48,316 nucleotides of DNA from an uncultured Verrucomicrobiota bacterium (GTDB lineage Bacteria > Verrucomicrobiota > Verrucomicrobiia > Palsa-1439). Under the pieces are notes generated by a model, which searched no databases, had not been told where the DNA came from, and saw nothing but the letters and a program-made list of their open reading frames with translations. A program made the translations under genes and the position numbers. Positions within the stretch are counted from its first letter, which is position 1. The number at the start of each line of letters is the position of its first letter. The DNA lies in the NCBI GenBank assembly GCA_903825435.1, contig CAIKAP010000141.1, forward strand, positions 1 to 48,316, read 5' to 3'. Positions 18,209 to 27,543 of this stretch are shown in pieces.

Positions 18209-18258
18209 TCCGCCACCGAGCCGTCCGCCGCAATCGCTTTGTAGGTGAATGTGGGCAT
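18209..18258 (-). repeat. Partial copy of the gspF 5' end (codons 1 to about 16), directly after the module 2 toxin stop
   Basis: tccgccaccgagccgtccgccgcaatcgctttgtaggtgaatgtgggcat; about one mismatch to the gspF start. Confidence 0.93.
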
Positions 18259-18344
18259 GAGGAGTTAACGTTGAACATGAGCGGCAGACCACGGCTTACC
18301 GGGGGGTGACAACTCGATGGAAGGAGTTAAGTTCAGATTAGCAC

Positions 18345-18863
18345 TCACGCGGGACAAACCTCGTTGATGTAGTACTTACCAATTTCGGCTACGAACTCTC
18401 CCAGGTGTCCATGCGTTATCGTGACTTCAAAGTTCTTGTGGCCTCTTGGAGTGGTATTCCAAAAGCGATATTTAGATTGCTCAACAAGCACCTCGAAATT
18501 TGCATGTGCGATAGCGTTGCGAAGCAAGCGCAGAAACTCGTCGGTTGAGACTTCGCCCGTAGATGACAGGGAGAAATAACTACGCGTCTTGAATGCAAAC
18601 TTGGTCTTCGTTCCTATTGGTTCCCACATCTCTTTCGGAACTACTAGCAGTCCGTAGAGAAGTGAAATTAGTAAACCTTGGTTCTTGAGGTTGAATTCAA
18701 CGCTTTGCAGGTGCTGGGCCTTCGTGAACTCAAGCATGAAGGCACTGATTGTCATATTCGGATCAGAAGCAAGGCTGTCAGAGAGCGCAAACAGAAGTTG
18801 ACCGTTATACCAACACCATTTTGGCACTTCATTACCGGTGGAATTGGATTTGCGTTTAGTCAT
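18345..18863 (-). CDS. HEPN-like protein (pEK499_p136-type), candidate
   Basis: RLLRNAIAHANFEVL contains an Rx4H motif (RNAIAH) typical of HEPN ribonucleases; 172 aa. Confidence 0.6.
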   Translation of the reverse strand: MTKRKSNSTGNEVPKWCWYNGQLLFALSDSLASDPNMTISAFMLEFTKAQHLQSVEFNLKNQGLLISLLYGLLVVPKEMWEPIGTKTKFAFKTRSYFSLSSTGEVSTDEFLRLLRNAIAHANFEVLVEQSKYRFWNTTPRGHKNFEVTITHGHLGEFVAEIGKYYINEVCPA

Positions 18864-18875
18864 TCCACAATTCCT

Positions 18876-20597
18876 CTAGCTCGCCTTCGCCTCCGCGGCC
18901 GGTGCGGTTGGTTTGGCGCTGGTGGCGACTTCCTTGGCGGTGGTGACGCTCAAGACTTCCTCGACGGTGGTGATGCCTTGGCGGACGAGCCGCCAGCCGT
19001 CTTCGGCCAGCGTGCTCATGCCGGCGCGGCGGGCGGCGTCGCGGAGTTGGTCGGTCGAGGTGTTTTTCAAAATCAGTTCGCGGATGGTGGCGTCGCTGTC
19101 CATCCACTCGAAGATGGCGTGCCGGCCGTGGAAGCCGGTGTTGCGGCATTCGCGGCAGCCGACGGATTTGTAGAGCGTCGTTTCCGCCGGGATGCCGATT
19201 TTGAGTTTGAAGGCCTCGGCGGTGGTGGAGTGGTCGGGTTGTTTGCAGTGCGGACAGAGGACGCGGACGAGGCGCTGGGCGAGCACCGCTTCGAGCGAGG
19301 AGGCGACGAGGTATGGTTCGACGCCCATGTCCACGAGCCGGGTCAGGGCGCCGGGGGCGTCGTTGGTGTGGAGCGTGGAGAAGACGAGGTGGCCGGTCAG
19401 CGAGGCTTGGACGGCGATCTGGGCGGTTTCCTGGTCGCGGATTTCGCCGATGAGCACGACGTCGGGATCGTGGCGCAGGATTGAGCGCAAGCCGCGGGCA
19501 AACGTCAGCCCGGCTTTCTCGGAGACCTGGATTTGGTTGACGCCCTTGAGCTGGTACTCGACGGGGTCTTCAATGGTGATGATTTTGCGGACGGCGTCGT
19601 TGATGGTGTTGAGCGCGGTGTAGAGCGTGGAGGTTTTGCCGCTGCCGGTCGGACCGGTGACGAGGATGATGCCGTGCGGGAGCTGGAGGACGCGGTTGAA
19701 ACATTCGAGTTCGCGCGGGGCCATGTCGAGTTCGCTCATGCCGCGGAGCGTGGAATTCTGGCGCAGCAGACGCATGACGACCGCTTCGCCGTGCAACATC
19801 GGGATGACGGAGACGCGGATGTCCACTTCGGCGTCGGCGATGCGGATCTTGATGCGGCCGTCCTGCGGCAGGCGTTTCTCGGCGATGTTGAGGTGACTTA
19901 AAATTTTGACGCGCGAGACGATGGCCGGCTGGAACCGCTTGAGCTGGGCCGGGACGGAAGTCTCCTGCAAATTGCCGTCGATGCGGTACCGGATGCGGAA
20001 TTCGTCCTCGAACGGCTCCAAATGGATGTCGGAGGCGCGCAGTTCGATGGCGTCCTTCAAAACTTGGTTGACGAAGCGGATGATGGAGGCTTCGTCCTCG
20101 GCCATGTCGAGATCGGTTTCTTCCCGCCCTTCCTCAACGACTTGAATTCCTTTTTCCTCGTCAAGCGTGCCGATGGTATCCGCGCCGACGCCGAGGTGGC
20201 GTTTGATCTCGCGCTGCACCGCCTCGGTCGACGCGAGCACCGGCTTGAGGTTCAGTCCGGTCAGTGTTTTCAGAGCATCCAGCCCCTGCGTCGCAAACAA
20301 CCGGCTCGTGGCGATCTCGACGTGGCCGTTGACGCGTTTCAACGGCAGCAATTCCTCTTTCAGCAAAATTCTAGCGGGAAACAACGAAAGAAGCTGGCGA
20401 TCCGGCTCCAGATTTTCGAGCGTGGTGTAGCTCAGTCCATATTCATTCGCCAACCACTGCAACGCCGCCTCCTCGCTCGCCACGCCCGGCGTGGCCCGGC
20501 GCAGCACCTCCGCATCGGTCGCGGCCAGTTGCTTGCCCGCGACCATCCGGTCGAGCAGTTCGTTCAAAGCAGCTTCGGTAGAGACGGTGTTACTCAT
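18876..20597 (-). CDS. gspE: GspE/PilB-family secretion ATPase
   Basis: Walker A GPTGSGKTST, LRSILRHDPDVVLIGEIRDQETAQIAVQASLTGHLVFSTLHTNDA, zinc-binding CPHCKQPD...CRECRNTGFHGR. Confidence 0.97.
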   Translation of the reverse strand: MSNTVSTEAALNELLDRMVAGKQLAATDAEVLRRATPGVASEEAALQWLANEYGLSYTTLENLEPDRQLLSLFPARILLKEELLPLKRVNGHVEIATSRLFATQGLDALKTLTGLNLKPVLASTEAVQREIKRHLGVGADTIGTLDEEKGIQVVEEGREETDLDMAEDEASIIRFVNQVLKDAIELRASDIHLEPFEDEFRIRYRIDGNLQETSVPAQLKRFQPAIVSRVKILSHLNIAEKRLPQDGRIKIRIADAEVDIRVSVIPMLHGEAVVMRLLRQNSTLRGMSELDMAPRELECFNRVLQLPHGIILVTGPTGSGKTSTLYTALNTINDAVRKIITIEDPVEYQLKGVNQIQVSEKAGLTFARGLRSILRHDPDVVLIGEIRDQETAQIAVQASLTGHLVFSTLHTNDAPGALTRLVDMGVEPYLVASSLEAVLAQRLVRVLCPHCKQPDHSTTAEAFKLKIGIPAETTLYKSVGCRECRNTGFHGRHAIFEWMDSDATIRELILKNTSTDQLRDAARRAGMSTLAEDGWRLVRQGITTVEEVLSVTTAKEVATSAKPTAPAAEAKAS

Positions 20598-20623
20598 AAA
20601 CGTTGAACATCGACGGTTTCGCC

Positions 20624-20681
20624 GCGTGGGGGCACGCGGCCTACAACAGCGTCGTTGTAGGCCCGCTGCCCCCAGCGGGCG
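20624..20681. repeat. Cluster of palindromes in the intergenic region upstream of gspE
   Basis: gccgcgtgggggcacgcggc, ggcctacaac-agcgtc-gttgtaggcc and cccgctgcccccagcggg in series. Confidence 0.75.
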
Positions 20682-20692
20682 AATGATTGTTG

Positions 20693-21283
20693 TTACGGCA
20701 GCAAGCCCATCAACGTCGCTTGCGCTTCCTGCTTCGCGGTCAAAACCTTGCGGAGGTCTTCCTGCGCGGTGGCGAGCTTGGCTTCCTTGTCCTTCTTCGT
20801 GGCGCGGAATTTTTCGAGTGCGCTTTTGATTTGCGCGGCGGGTGCGTTGTCATCAAGGGCCTTCTGCAACGCCTCGGTATCCGGGTTGGGGGTGCCGAAG
20901 AAACTGCTAGGACGGCGATCGCCACCACCTTGCGGTGCGTTGCCGCCGCTGTTGCGGCGACGGAACATACCGCCAATGCCGCTCGCCATCGTCTCTCGGC
21001 GCAGATCAAACACCTTTTGCACTAACGGCTGCACCGCAGTCCACTCGGTGTCGTCCTTGAACTCGAGCCGTTCCTTGATGCCGTCCATTATGCGTTTCTG
21101 AAATTCCGCAGGATCGAAGTTGCCGCGGCCCGGACGCCCCGAGTTGGCCCCTTCGGTAGCAGACGGAGGCGTGCTACTGGGAGGAGGTGACGCGGGCGGA
21201 TTATCTTGTGCTGACAGTGCCGCGACACTTAATGCTAGAGTAGCGGCGATACCACATCGTGTGAACATGTTTCGTAACTTCAT
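20693..21283 (-). CDS. Secreted hypothetical protein (Pro/Gly-rich, helical)
   Basis: Signal peptide MKLRNMFTRCGIAATLALSVAALSAQ; charged helical C-terminus. Confidence 0.6.
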   Translation of the reverse strand: MKLRNMFTRCGIAATLALSVAALSAQDNPPASPPPSSTPPSATEGANSGRPGRGNFDPAEFQKRIMDGIKERLEFKDDTEWTAVQPLVQKVFDLRRETMASGIGGMFRRRNSGGNAPQGGGDRRPSSFFGTPNPDTEALQKALDDNAPAAQIKSALEKFRATKKDKEAKLATAQEDLRKVLTAKQEAQATLMGLLP

Positions 21284-21507
21284 GAAAAAGCTCTCCTTTC
21301 AGAGCTGGGTTGTTTATTTCGACTACGTCTCGACAAGCTTATGCAAGGAGTGTGCCACACGGCTAAGTACTGTTTTGGTGCGTGTACTCATCTTGACCCT
21401 GCGCAACAGTTGCGCAATCATCCTGTTTTGTGCGCATTTCTTACACACCAAAAGCGCAGAAACGCTCTGATCGTCAGTAAGCAAGAAATCAGAGCTACAA
21501 GCTGAGT

Positions 21508-24500
21508 TTATGACCTGTCTACCCGCAATGTCACGATGCTCCACGAGGGAACGGGAATTTGTGCTGGCGCCCTCTTACCCGGCATCTCTGACATATCTGA
21601 GTATGCAATGGTCGGTGATCCCGGTAATGTCAACTGCGCTGTTTCGTCTTTACCGGATGCACCCAATAGGCGGATGATCCACGCCTTGCCGTCATTGCTG
21701 GGTTTGAATTCACTGACCAGCACACCCGCAGGCTCAACTTGCAACACGGACGCCATCGGCTTGGCGCCAATCGCCGGCGCAGCGATCAATGGAATCGTGT
21801 TTTCGATGCCGAAATGGGCCGCGGCGATTGGATCGTAGCCGCGATGTGGACGCACAGCATACCGGAACGTAGTCCATCCTTCCTGATCTGCTCTGTAGTT
21901 GGTGTGCCAGTGGTTGTTCATTACCCAAGAGTAGAGCTTGGATGATGGGTTTATCGTTTTCATGTATGCATTAGGGTCTGGTTGCGTACGCAATAGGTTG
22001 GCGGTCAACCCGCCCATTTCAACGAGCGGCGCGTCGGCGGTTGTCCACGTTACACCGTACTGTGCATTAGCGACATCCACCCAGCGCTCGATGCTGAACC
22101 AATTCTTGCACGCGCCGGGAAGTTGGTCCTTCTCCGTCTCGACGACTGCCAATGGACTGTTCATGCGCACCGTCGCGTCTGGCACGTTAAACTCGAATCC
22201 GAAATGGACGCCTTCGACCGCACGCACCGGCAGTTTGTCCACTCGGTCAATCAGCTCCACGTGGTCGAGCCCATCCACAACGCGCACTTCCCTCAACAGC
22301 TTACGGCAGCCGGGCGCGTCGGACTGGATCATCAACGAGGCCACGAGCGGGCCGTGCTCCTTAACAGTAATTTTAACTGGCCCATTTGATTTTGCATCCT
22401 TGATATTCGCCCCCGGCAAATAGATGTAGTGATTGAGCTTGCCGTCCACCAACTCGGCATTAAGACCGGTTTGACGTAAGCTGGTAATAGCGCCGGTGGC
22501 TGGGTCAAGTCTCACTGTAATCTGCGGTGTCGAGAGTGTGCCGACGGTTGCCTTCGCGTTTCCGGTGGCAGACCGTCCCGTACTAACCGTGAATCGCTTT
22601 GCTCCAAACGGCGGAACTTCGCTCGCAAGGAAGACGAGTTCACCGGTGGAGAGCCGCTGTGAGGGTATCAATTTATCAGTATTATCTTTGACCATGTCGC
22701 CTTTGGTGTTGACTGACAGCGTCACGAGACCTGTGCGCCGCCATGAGGTGGTGTTAAAGACGTCAATTGTCTGGGCATCACCTGACGGGAGGACTGCAGT
22801 TAGGAGTTTGTGCGACTGTTTGTCAGCATTCAGCGCGTAGGCCTGCTTGTATTTCCATTGGGTCTTCACGAAATCGAGGTCAGGCTCTCTGACGCTATTA
22901 TGAGCGCCCCATGTGTGCTCGCTGTACATCGCGGTATTCTTCCACGCCTCAGCAAACTCGGCAGCGGGAAACTTGCCGGGGTTCAGCATCGCCCAAAGCG
23001 ATTCGGCTTGGAGGAGGCGGTCAGCATTGTGACGATTCATGCCGGTTTCGCGCGCGGAAGAACCGACACCATCTTCCCAGTAAGGGGTGAAATCGCCACG
23101 ATAGGTGGGAATCTTGTCGCCATATCGTTTCTCGAACTTGTGGAACATCTCGCTCGTCGTCGCGATGATGAGCTTGGGGTAGGCATACTTCGCATTCCAG
23201 TCGTGGACCTCCTGCATGACGCGTTCGTCAGCGCTACCGTTGTCGCCTTTCGACCAACGGATGTGTGTGATGTCATACGGATAACCCTTTGCCTCAAGCT
23301 GCTTGATGTCACGTCGCACGGCGTCGGTGATGCGGTCAAGGGTAGAGCCGTAGGCATAACCGAAGTACGATGACCAATAGAGCACTTTGTCTGTGCCGTT
23401 TGGCCCAATCCACCAGAATGGGTTGTCTTCCCACGTGACTCGCGCCCAGCCGATGCGGTCGATATAGTTTGGGCCATCAGAAATGTATTTCACGCCGGCC
23501 TGCGACAACGACGGGACAACCCCCCACGTCAACCCTGGCACGTCACTGATCATCATCGAATCCACCTTCACGCCGCAACGTCTACCGAAGTCAGTGGCGA
23601 AGCTGAACTGGCGAAGTAATTCCTCGCCGCGGCAGATGCCAGTCAACAGGTTGGCATACATCGCATCGATGCCAATGTAACCATCGCGCACGTCTTGCTC
23701 GAATTCCTTCTTTTGCTCGGGCGTCGCGGTTTTGTAGAATTGGTCGACCGGCCAGAATACTTCGGCGTTCCACTTGAACTGTGCATCTGGTGGATAGTTT
23801 TTCGTCTCGCGGATCAGCTCGATCGCACGGGTGATGTTGCGCGCCTGTTTCTTTTCGATTTCCAGCTGGATGTGGGTGTAACCGATGTCCACGTGCGAAT
23901 GCATGAGGACGTACACTTCCCATCGGCGCATCGCCGGCACTTTAACGGTCTGTTGCAGCATCGCCTTGCCGACACGCAGCACAAGCTTCGCTTCGCAAGC
24001 ATTCGTGACACTTGCTGGCAAGATCAAGCTGAAATGCTCCGCGCCGCTCCCGTCTACTGGAATCGTTGTGGTTTCCTTCACGCCCGCGCAATCAACGTCA
24101 AACGTAACCGGCGTATAGAGTTTCGCACCATGAACCGTGACGGCGATTTCACGCCCAGCCTTGCCATCAGAGCGGTAGCGGTAAAATGGCTGTGGCGCAC
24201 ACATCATGCCAGTGGGCACTGGTAGATCGGCTTCAGCCACCGCTCGGCGCGTTAGGAACCGCACCTTGCTGAGGCCGTAGCAATCAGCGCCGTAATTGTT
24301 CACTGCACAAATCACCACCGATTTCACCTTCTTACCGGCGGCAAGCGTGATGCGCTGCGCAGCTTGCCCGGGGGCGCCCGAAGCGCGCGTAAGCACGACG
24401 TCGTGGAGCGGGAACCAGTTTTCGCCATCGGCGGTGCCGAAGATGTGGGTATTGCAAAAACCACGCTGAGTAAGGCCGGATTGGTTGAGGTTCCAAATGC

Positions 24501-24813
24501 GAATTTCGTCAATTACACGAGGCGCAGCGAAATCAAATTTCACCCATGCCGGCGATGCCGGCAGGCCGACCGCTGCGCACGTGCGTGTCGGTTTGAGGAT
24601 GGTATGCCACATCGTTTCGGCGCCGTCTGCATTGTCATGTAGGCCACCCGACAATCCGGAACCGTCCACTAAATGTTGCACCGCCTGCGTCGGGCTGCAC
24701 GTGGTTGAGGCTTTAACGGTAACGGTACTAGCAGGTGTCTCGTCGTAAATCGTGATGGCGGACGCGAAACGTGCCAGGCACATGGACAACATAAGAATCA
24801 ATAAACGCTTCAT
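21508..24813 (-). CDS. GH38-like alpha-mannosidase with N-terminal discoidin-like domain
   Basis: Signal peptide MKRLLILMLSMCLARFASA; VLMHSHVDIGYTHIQLEIEKKQARNI and MMISDVPGLTWG; start chosen at 24813. Confidence 0.8.
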   Translation of the reverse strand: MKRLLILMLSMCLARFASAITIYDETPASTVTVKASTTCSPTQAVQHLVDGSGLSGGLHDNADGAETMWHTILKPTRTCAAVGLPASPAWVKFDFAAPRVIDEIRIWNLNQSGLTQRGFCNTHIFGTADGENWFPLHDVVLTRASGAPGQAAQRITLAAGKKVKSVVICAVNNYGADCYGLSKVRFLTRRAVAEADLPVPTGMMCAPQPFYRYRSDGKAGREIAVTVHGAKLYTPVTFDVDCAGVKETTTIPVDGSGAEHFSLILPASVTNACEAKLVLRVGKAMLQQTVKVPAMRRWEVYVLMHSHVDIGYTHIQLEIEKKQARNITRAIELIRETKNYPPDAQFKWNAEVFWPVDQFYKTATPEQKKEFEQDVRDGYIGIDAMYANLLTGICRGEELLRQFSFATDFGRRCGVKVDSMMISDVPGLTWGVVPSLSQAGVKYISDGPNYIDRIGWARVTWEDNPFWWIGPNGTDKVLYWSSYFGYAYGSTLDRITDAVRRDIKQLEAKGYPYDITHIRWSKGDNGSADERVMQEVHDWNAKYAYPKLIIATTSEMFHKFEKRYGDKIPTYRGDFTPYWEDGVGSSARETGMNRHNADRLLQAESLWAMLNPGKFPAAEFAEAWKNTAMYSEHTWGAHNSVREPDLDFVKTQWKYKQAYALNADKQSHKLLTAVLPSGDAQTIDVFNTTSWRRTGLVTLSVNTKGDMVKDNTDKLIPSQRLSTGELVFLASEVPPFGAKRFTVSTGRSATGNAKATVGTLSTPQITVRLDPATGAITSLRQTGLNAELVDGKLNHYIYLPGANIKDAKSNGPVKITVKEHGPLVASLMIQSDAPGCRKLLREVRVVDGLDHVELIDRVDKLPVRAVEGVHFGFEFNVPDATVRMNSPLAVVETEKDQLPGACKNWFSIERWVDVANAQYGVTWTTADAPLVEMGGLTANLLRTQPDPNAYMKTINPSSKLYSWVMNNHWHTNYRADQEGWTTFRYAVRPHRGYDPIAAAHFGIENTIPLIAAPAIGAKPMASVLQVEPAGVLVSEFKPSNDGKAWIIRLLGASGKDETAQLTLPGSPTIAYSDMSEMPGKRAPAQIPVPSWSIVTLRVDRS

Positions 24814-24868
24814 GGTTTTCTCCTTATTATCTTTGGTCTTCGTTCTGACGTTCCTTATGAAACTTTCT

Positions 24869-26590
24869 TCAACAGTATCGGACATACGCTTTGATGGTTC
24901 CACAACGGGCACCGGTTGTTCGCGGACGAATCGTATAGGCCCCGGTCGCGGCGGGTACAATGAAAGTTTCCGCGTAGTGAACGACGAACGGCGGGAATGC
25001 GTTCGACGGACTCTCGACGATGGCTTCCTCGCCTTCGATCAAGTTGAGGACGTTGACGCCGCCTTGTGTATCGTGCGGCACCAGCTTTGCGAACCAGTGC
25101 CGACGCGTCTCGATGAACTCGCGTTCATGCAGGCCGGTACGCTCTTCGAACCAGCCATCACCGGTTGTGACGGGCGTGATGCGGTTAACCAGTTCGCGCT
25201 TTGTCCACTCAGCGTCGCGATGCCACTGGATGACTTCCTTGCCGTGGTTGATGTGAATCGGTCGCGGCTTGCCGTCGAGACCGAGACGGTCCCAGTCCCA
25301 AAGTTTGAACGTGAAAATGTACGGCGTGGCGCTGATTTCCAACACCAGCGTGTTCTTACCGGAGCAATGCACCGTACCGGCGGGAATAAGAAAATGGTCG
25401 TGTTTCTTCGCCGGCCAGCGGTTCACAAACTTTTGGGCATCGAATTTTCCGCCCGCCTGTGCAGCCTCCAGTGCTGCAATCATTTCGGCTGAGTTGCCGC
25501 CGGTTTTCAGGCCGAGATAAACGGTCGCGTCTTTGCCGGCATCTAGTAGGTAATAGCTTTCGTCCTGAGTATAATTCATCCCGAATGTTTGTTGGATGTA
25601 TTCGGTGAGCGGGTGAACTTGGAGTGAGAGGTTGCCGCCGTCCATTGTATCAAGGAAGTCGAACCGGATCGGAAACTCGTCACCGAACCGCGCGTGAACC
25701 GGGTCGCCAAGCAATTCGCGCGGGTTCTGAAACACGAGGTCAATCGCCGGTAGCTCGAAATTCTTCACGGCGCCAAAGCTAAGGTAGAGGCTGTTTTCTT
25801 CCGGTACGCAGTCGAAACACCAGCCGTAGTTCTTTGGCGTCGGGTTGAGTTGGCAGACCTCCTTCATCCATTGTCCACCCCACGGCGCAGGATCGAAGAA
25901 TGGCACTACCCGGAATGGTTGCCTGCTCGCGAGGCGCAATCCTTCCCGGACGGCATCGCCGGTGGCGAGCTTCGGTTCTGCGCGCGTGTTGGCGTCGAGG
26001 ACGAAGTCGCACCGGCGCAGCAGCGGTTTCTTAGACCGGTCGGCCACGCGCCAATCCACAAAGAACGCCCGCTTGTATTTCAGCCCGGCGGCGAGCGTCT
26101 GATTGTCCACACCCAAGTTGCCGGTCTCGTTGCGGCGGAACCGGAGTTGCGCTTCCCAGCGGGCGAGATCAGCGTACACGAGCACGTCCGGTTGCGGCTC
26201 GACGAGCGTCGCGCCGACGCCGACAATCAGCGCAGAACCTCGAATCCGTTTCCTTAACTCCGCAAGCTTACCGGCATCGAAGAACTGTTCGAGGTTGAGG
26301 TCGGTGAGGTAGCCAAAGACCGGGTCATTGTCACCGAGAAATGGTTCCACCAACTTGTCGATCTCCGCCGGCGGTAACATTGCTTCCCGAGTGTGGACGA
26401 CGACCGCCGGCTTGAGACGCTGCCGGAGTTCGTTGAGGACTTCTGTTTCGTGAACGCCGGGGTAGCATTCAATCGCCACCACGGCGCCGGTCAATCGCGC
26501 AGCGATGGCGTCCCAGCCGATGTCGCAGGCGTGGCCGGGGACGTTGACGAACGGGGCTTTGTCGTAATTCGGGCGATGGCTCAGATACAT
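24869..26590 (-). CDS. Class I mannose-6-phosphate isomerase with N-terminal extension
   Basis: Cupin-type core NLSLQVHPLTEYIQQTFG...DHFLIPAGTVHCSGKNTLVLEIS; start chosen at MYLSHRPNYDKAPF. Confidence 0.8.
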   Translation of the reverse strand: MYLSHRPNYDKAPFVNVPGHACDIGWDAIAARLTGAVVAIECYPGVHETEVLNELRQRLKPAVVVHTREAMLPPAEIDKLVEPFLGDNDPVFGYLTDLNLEQFFDAGKLAELRKRIRGSALIVGVGATLVEPQPDVLVYADLARWEAQLRFRRNETGNLGVDNQTLAAGLKYKRAFFVDWRVADRSKKPLLRRCDFVLDANTRAEPKLATGDAVREGLRLASRQPFRVVPFFDPAPWGGQWMKEVCQLNPTPKNYGWCFDCVPEENSLYLSFGAVKNFELPAIDLVFQNPRELLGDPVHARFGDEFPIRFDFLDTMDGGNLSLQVHPLTEYIQQTFGMNYTQDESYYLLDAGKDATVYLGLKTGGNSAEMIAALEAAQAGGKFDAQKFVNRWPAKKHDHFLIPAGTVHCSGKNTLVLEISATPYIFTFKLWDWDRLGLDGKPRPIHINHGKEVIQWHRDAEWTKRELVNRITPVTTGDGWFEERTGLHEREFIETRRHWFAKLVPHDTQGGVNVLNLIEGEEAIVESPSNAFPPFVVHYAETFIVPAATGAYTIRPRTTGARCGTIKAYVRYC

Positions 26591-27543
26591 TGCGGCTTGT
26601 GAGTGAAAAGCGTCGTCACGCCGATCACGCCAGCTTGGTTGCCGAGCGCGGCGGCGCGGATCTCGATCGGCTCGACGATCCACGCGTGCTTATTGACGCA
26701 ATCTTGCATGGCCGGGAACATAGCACGCGCCGCGGCACCTTCCGAGACGCCGCCCCCGATCACGATCCGGTCGGGATCAAAGGCGTGCACAAGACTGATG
26801 ATGAGTGCCGTCCAATAACGCAGACACCGGTCGCGAACGGCCACAGCCACCTCGTCGCTGCGGGCCGCGTGCCCGAATACAGCGGCGAAATCGATCACCT
26901 TCTCGCCCGCCAGCGCCGACTTGGCAAATTGCGGGTGCGCCTGCGCTTCGCGGGCGAGGCTTTGCGCCGCGGACTCGGCCTCGTAACAACCGGAGGCGGG
27001 ACACGCGGCGCACGCCGGGCCGTCTTCGGGGTTGGCGATGAGATGCCCGCCGAGCACACCGGCTTGGAAATGTTTGCCGCGCAGCGGCCGGCCGCGAATC
27101 AGCACCGAGCAGCCGATGCCGGTGCCGAGCGTGAGCATGACGAAATCATCCGATCCCTGCCCGGCGCCGTGACGCCACTCGCCCAGCAACGCGGCATGGG
27201 CGTCGTTTTCGATCTTGATGTCGATACCGAGTCGCTGGCGGGCCCAAGCTGGCAGGTCGATGTCGCAGGCGTCGCCGTATTTCTCGCGCGGCACGGACCG
27301 GATCCGCTGGCGAATCGGGTCCACCAAGAACGGCACCGCCATGCCAATGCCCCGGCAGTTGGTCGATTTGAGTTGCCGGCGGGCACAGAGCCTCTCGATC
27401 AACTCGGCGATGCGTGGCAGTTGCGGCGCGAGACCTTCCCGCGAGTTGGCCGGGATGGATTCGGCCGCGAGCACTTCCGTGCCGGCCACGATCCCGGCCT
27501 TGATGTTGGTGCCGCCAAGATCAATGGCAATGGTGGGTTTCAT
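26581..27543 (-). CDS. ROK-family sugar kinase
   Basis: AIDLGGTNIKAGIV, VMLTLGTGIGCSVLIRGR, ACAACPASGCYEAE zinc motif, RIVIGGGVSEG. Confidence 0.93.
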   Translation of the reverse strand: MKPTIAIDLGGTNIKAGIVAGTEVLAAESIPANSREGLAPQLPRIAELIERLCARRQLKSTNCRGIGMAVPFLVDPIRQRIRSVPREKYGDACDIDLPAWARQRLGIDIKIENDAHAALLGEWRHGAGQGSDDFVMLTLGTGIGCSVLIRGRPLRGKHFQAGVLGGHLIANPEDGPACAACPASGCYEAESAAQSLAREAQAHPQFAKSALAGEKVIDFAAVFGHAARSDEVAVAVRDRCLRYWTALIISLVHAFDPDRIVIGGGVSEGAAARAMFPAMQDCVNKHAWIVEPIEIRAAALGNQAGVIGVTTLFTHKPQCI

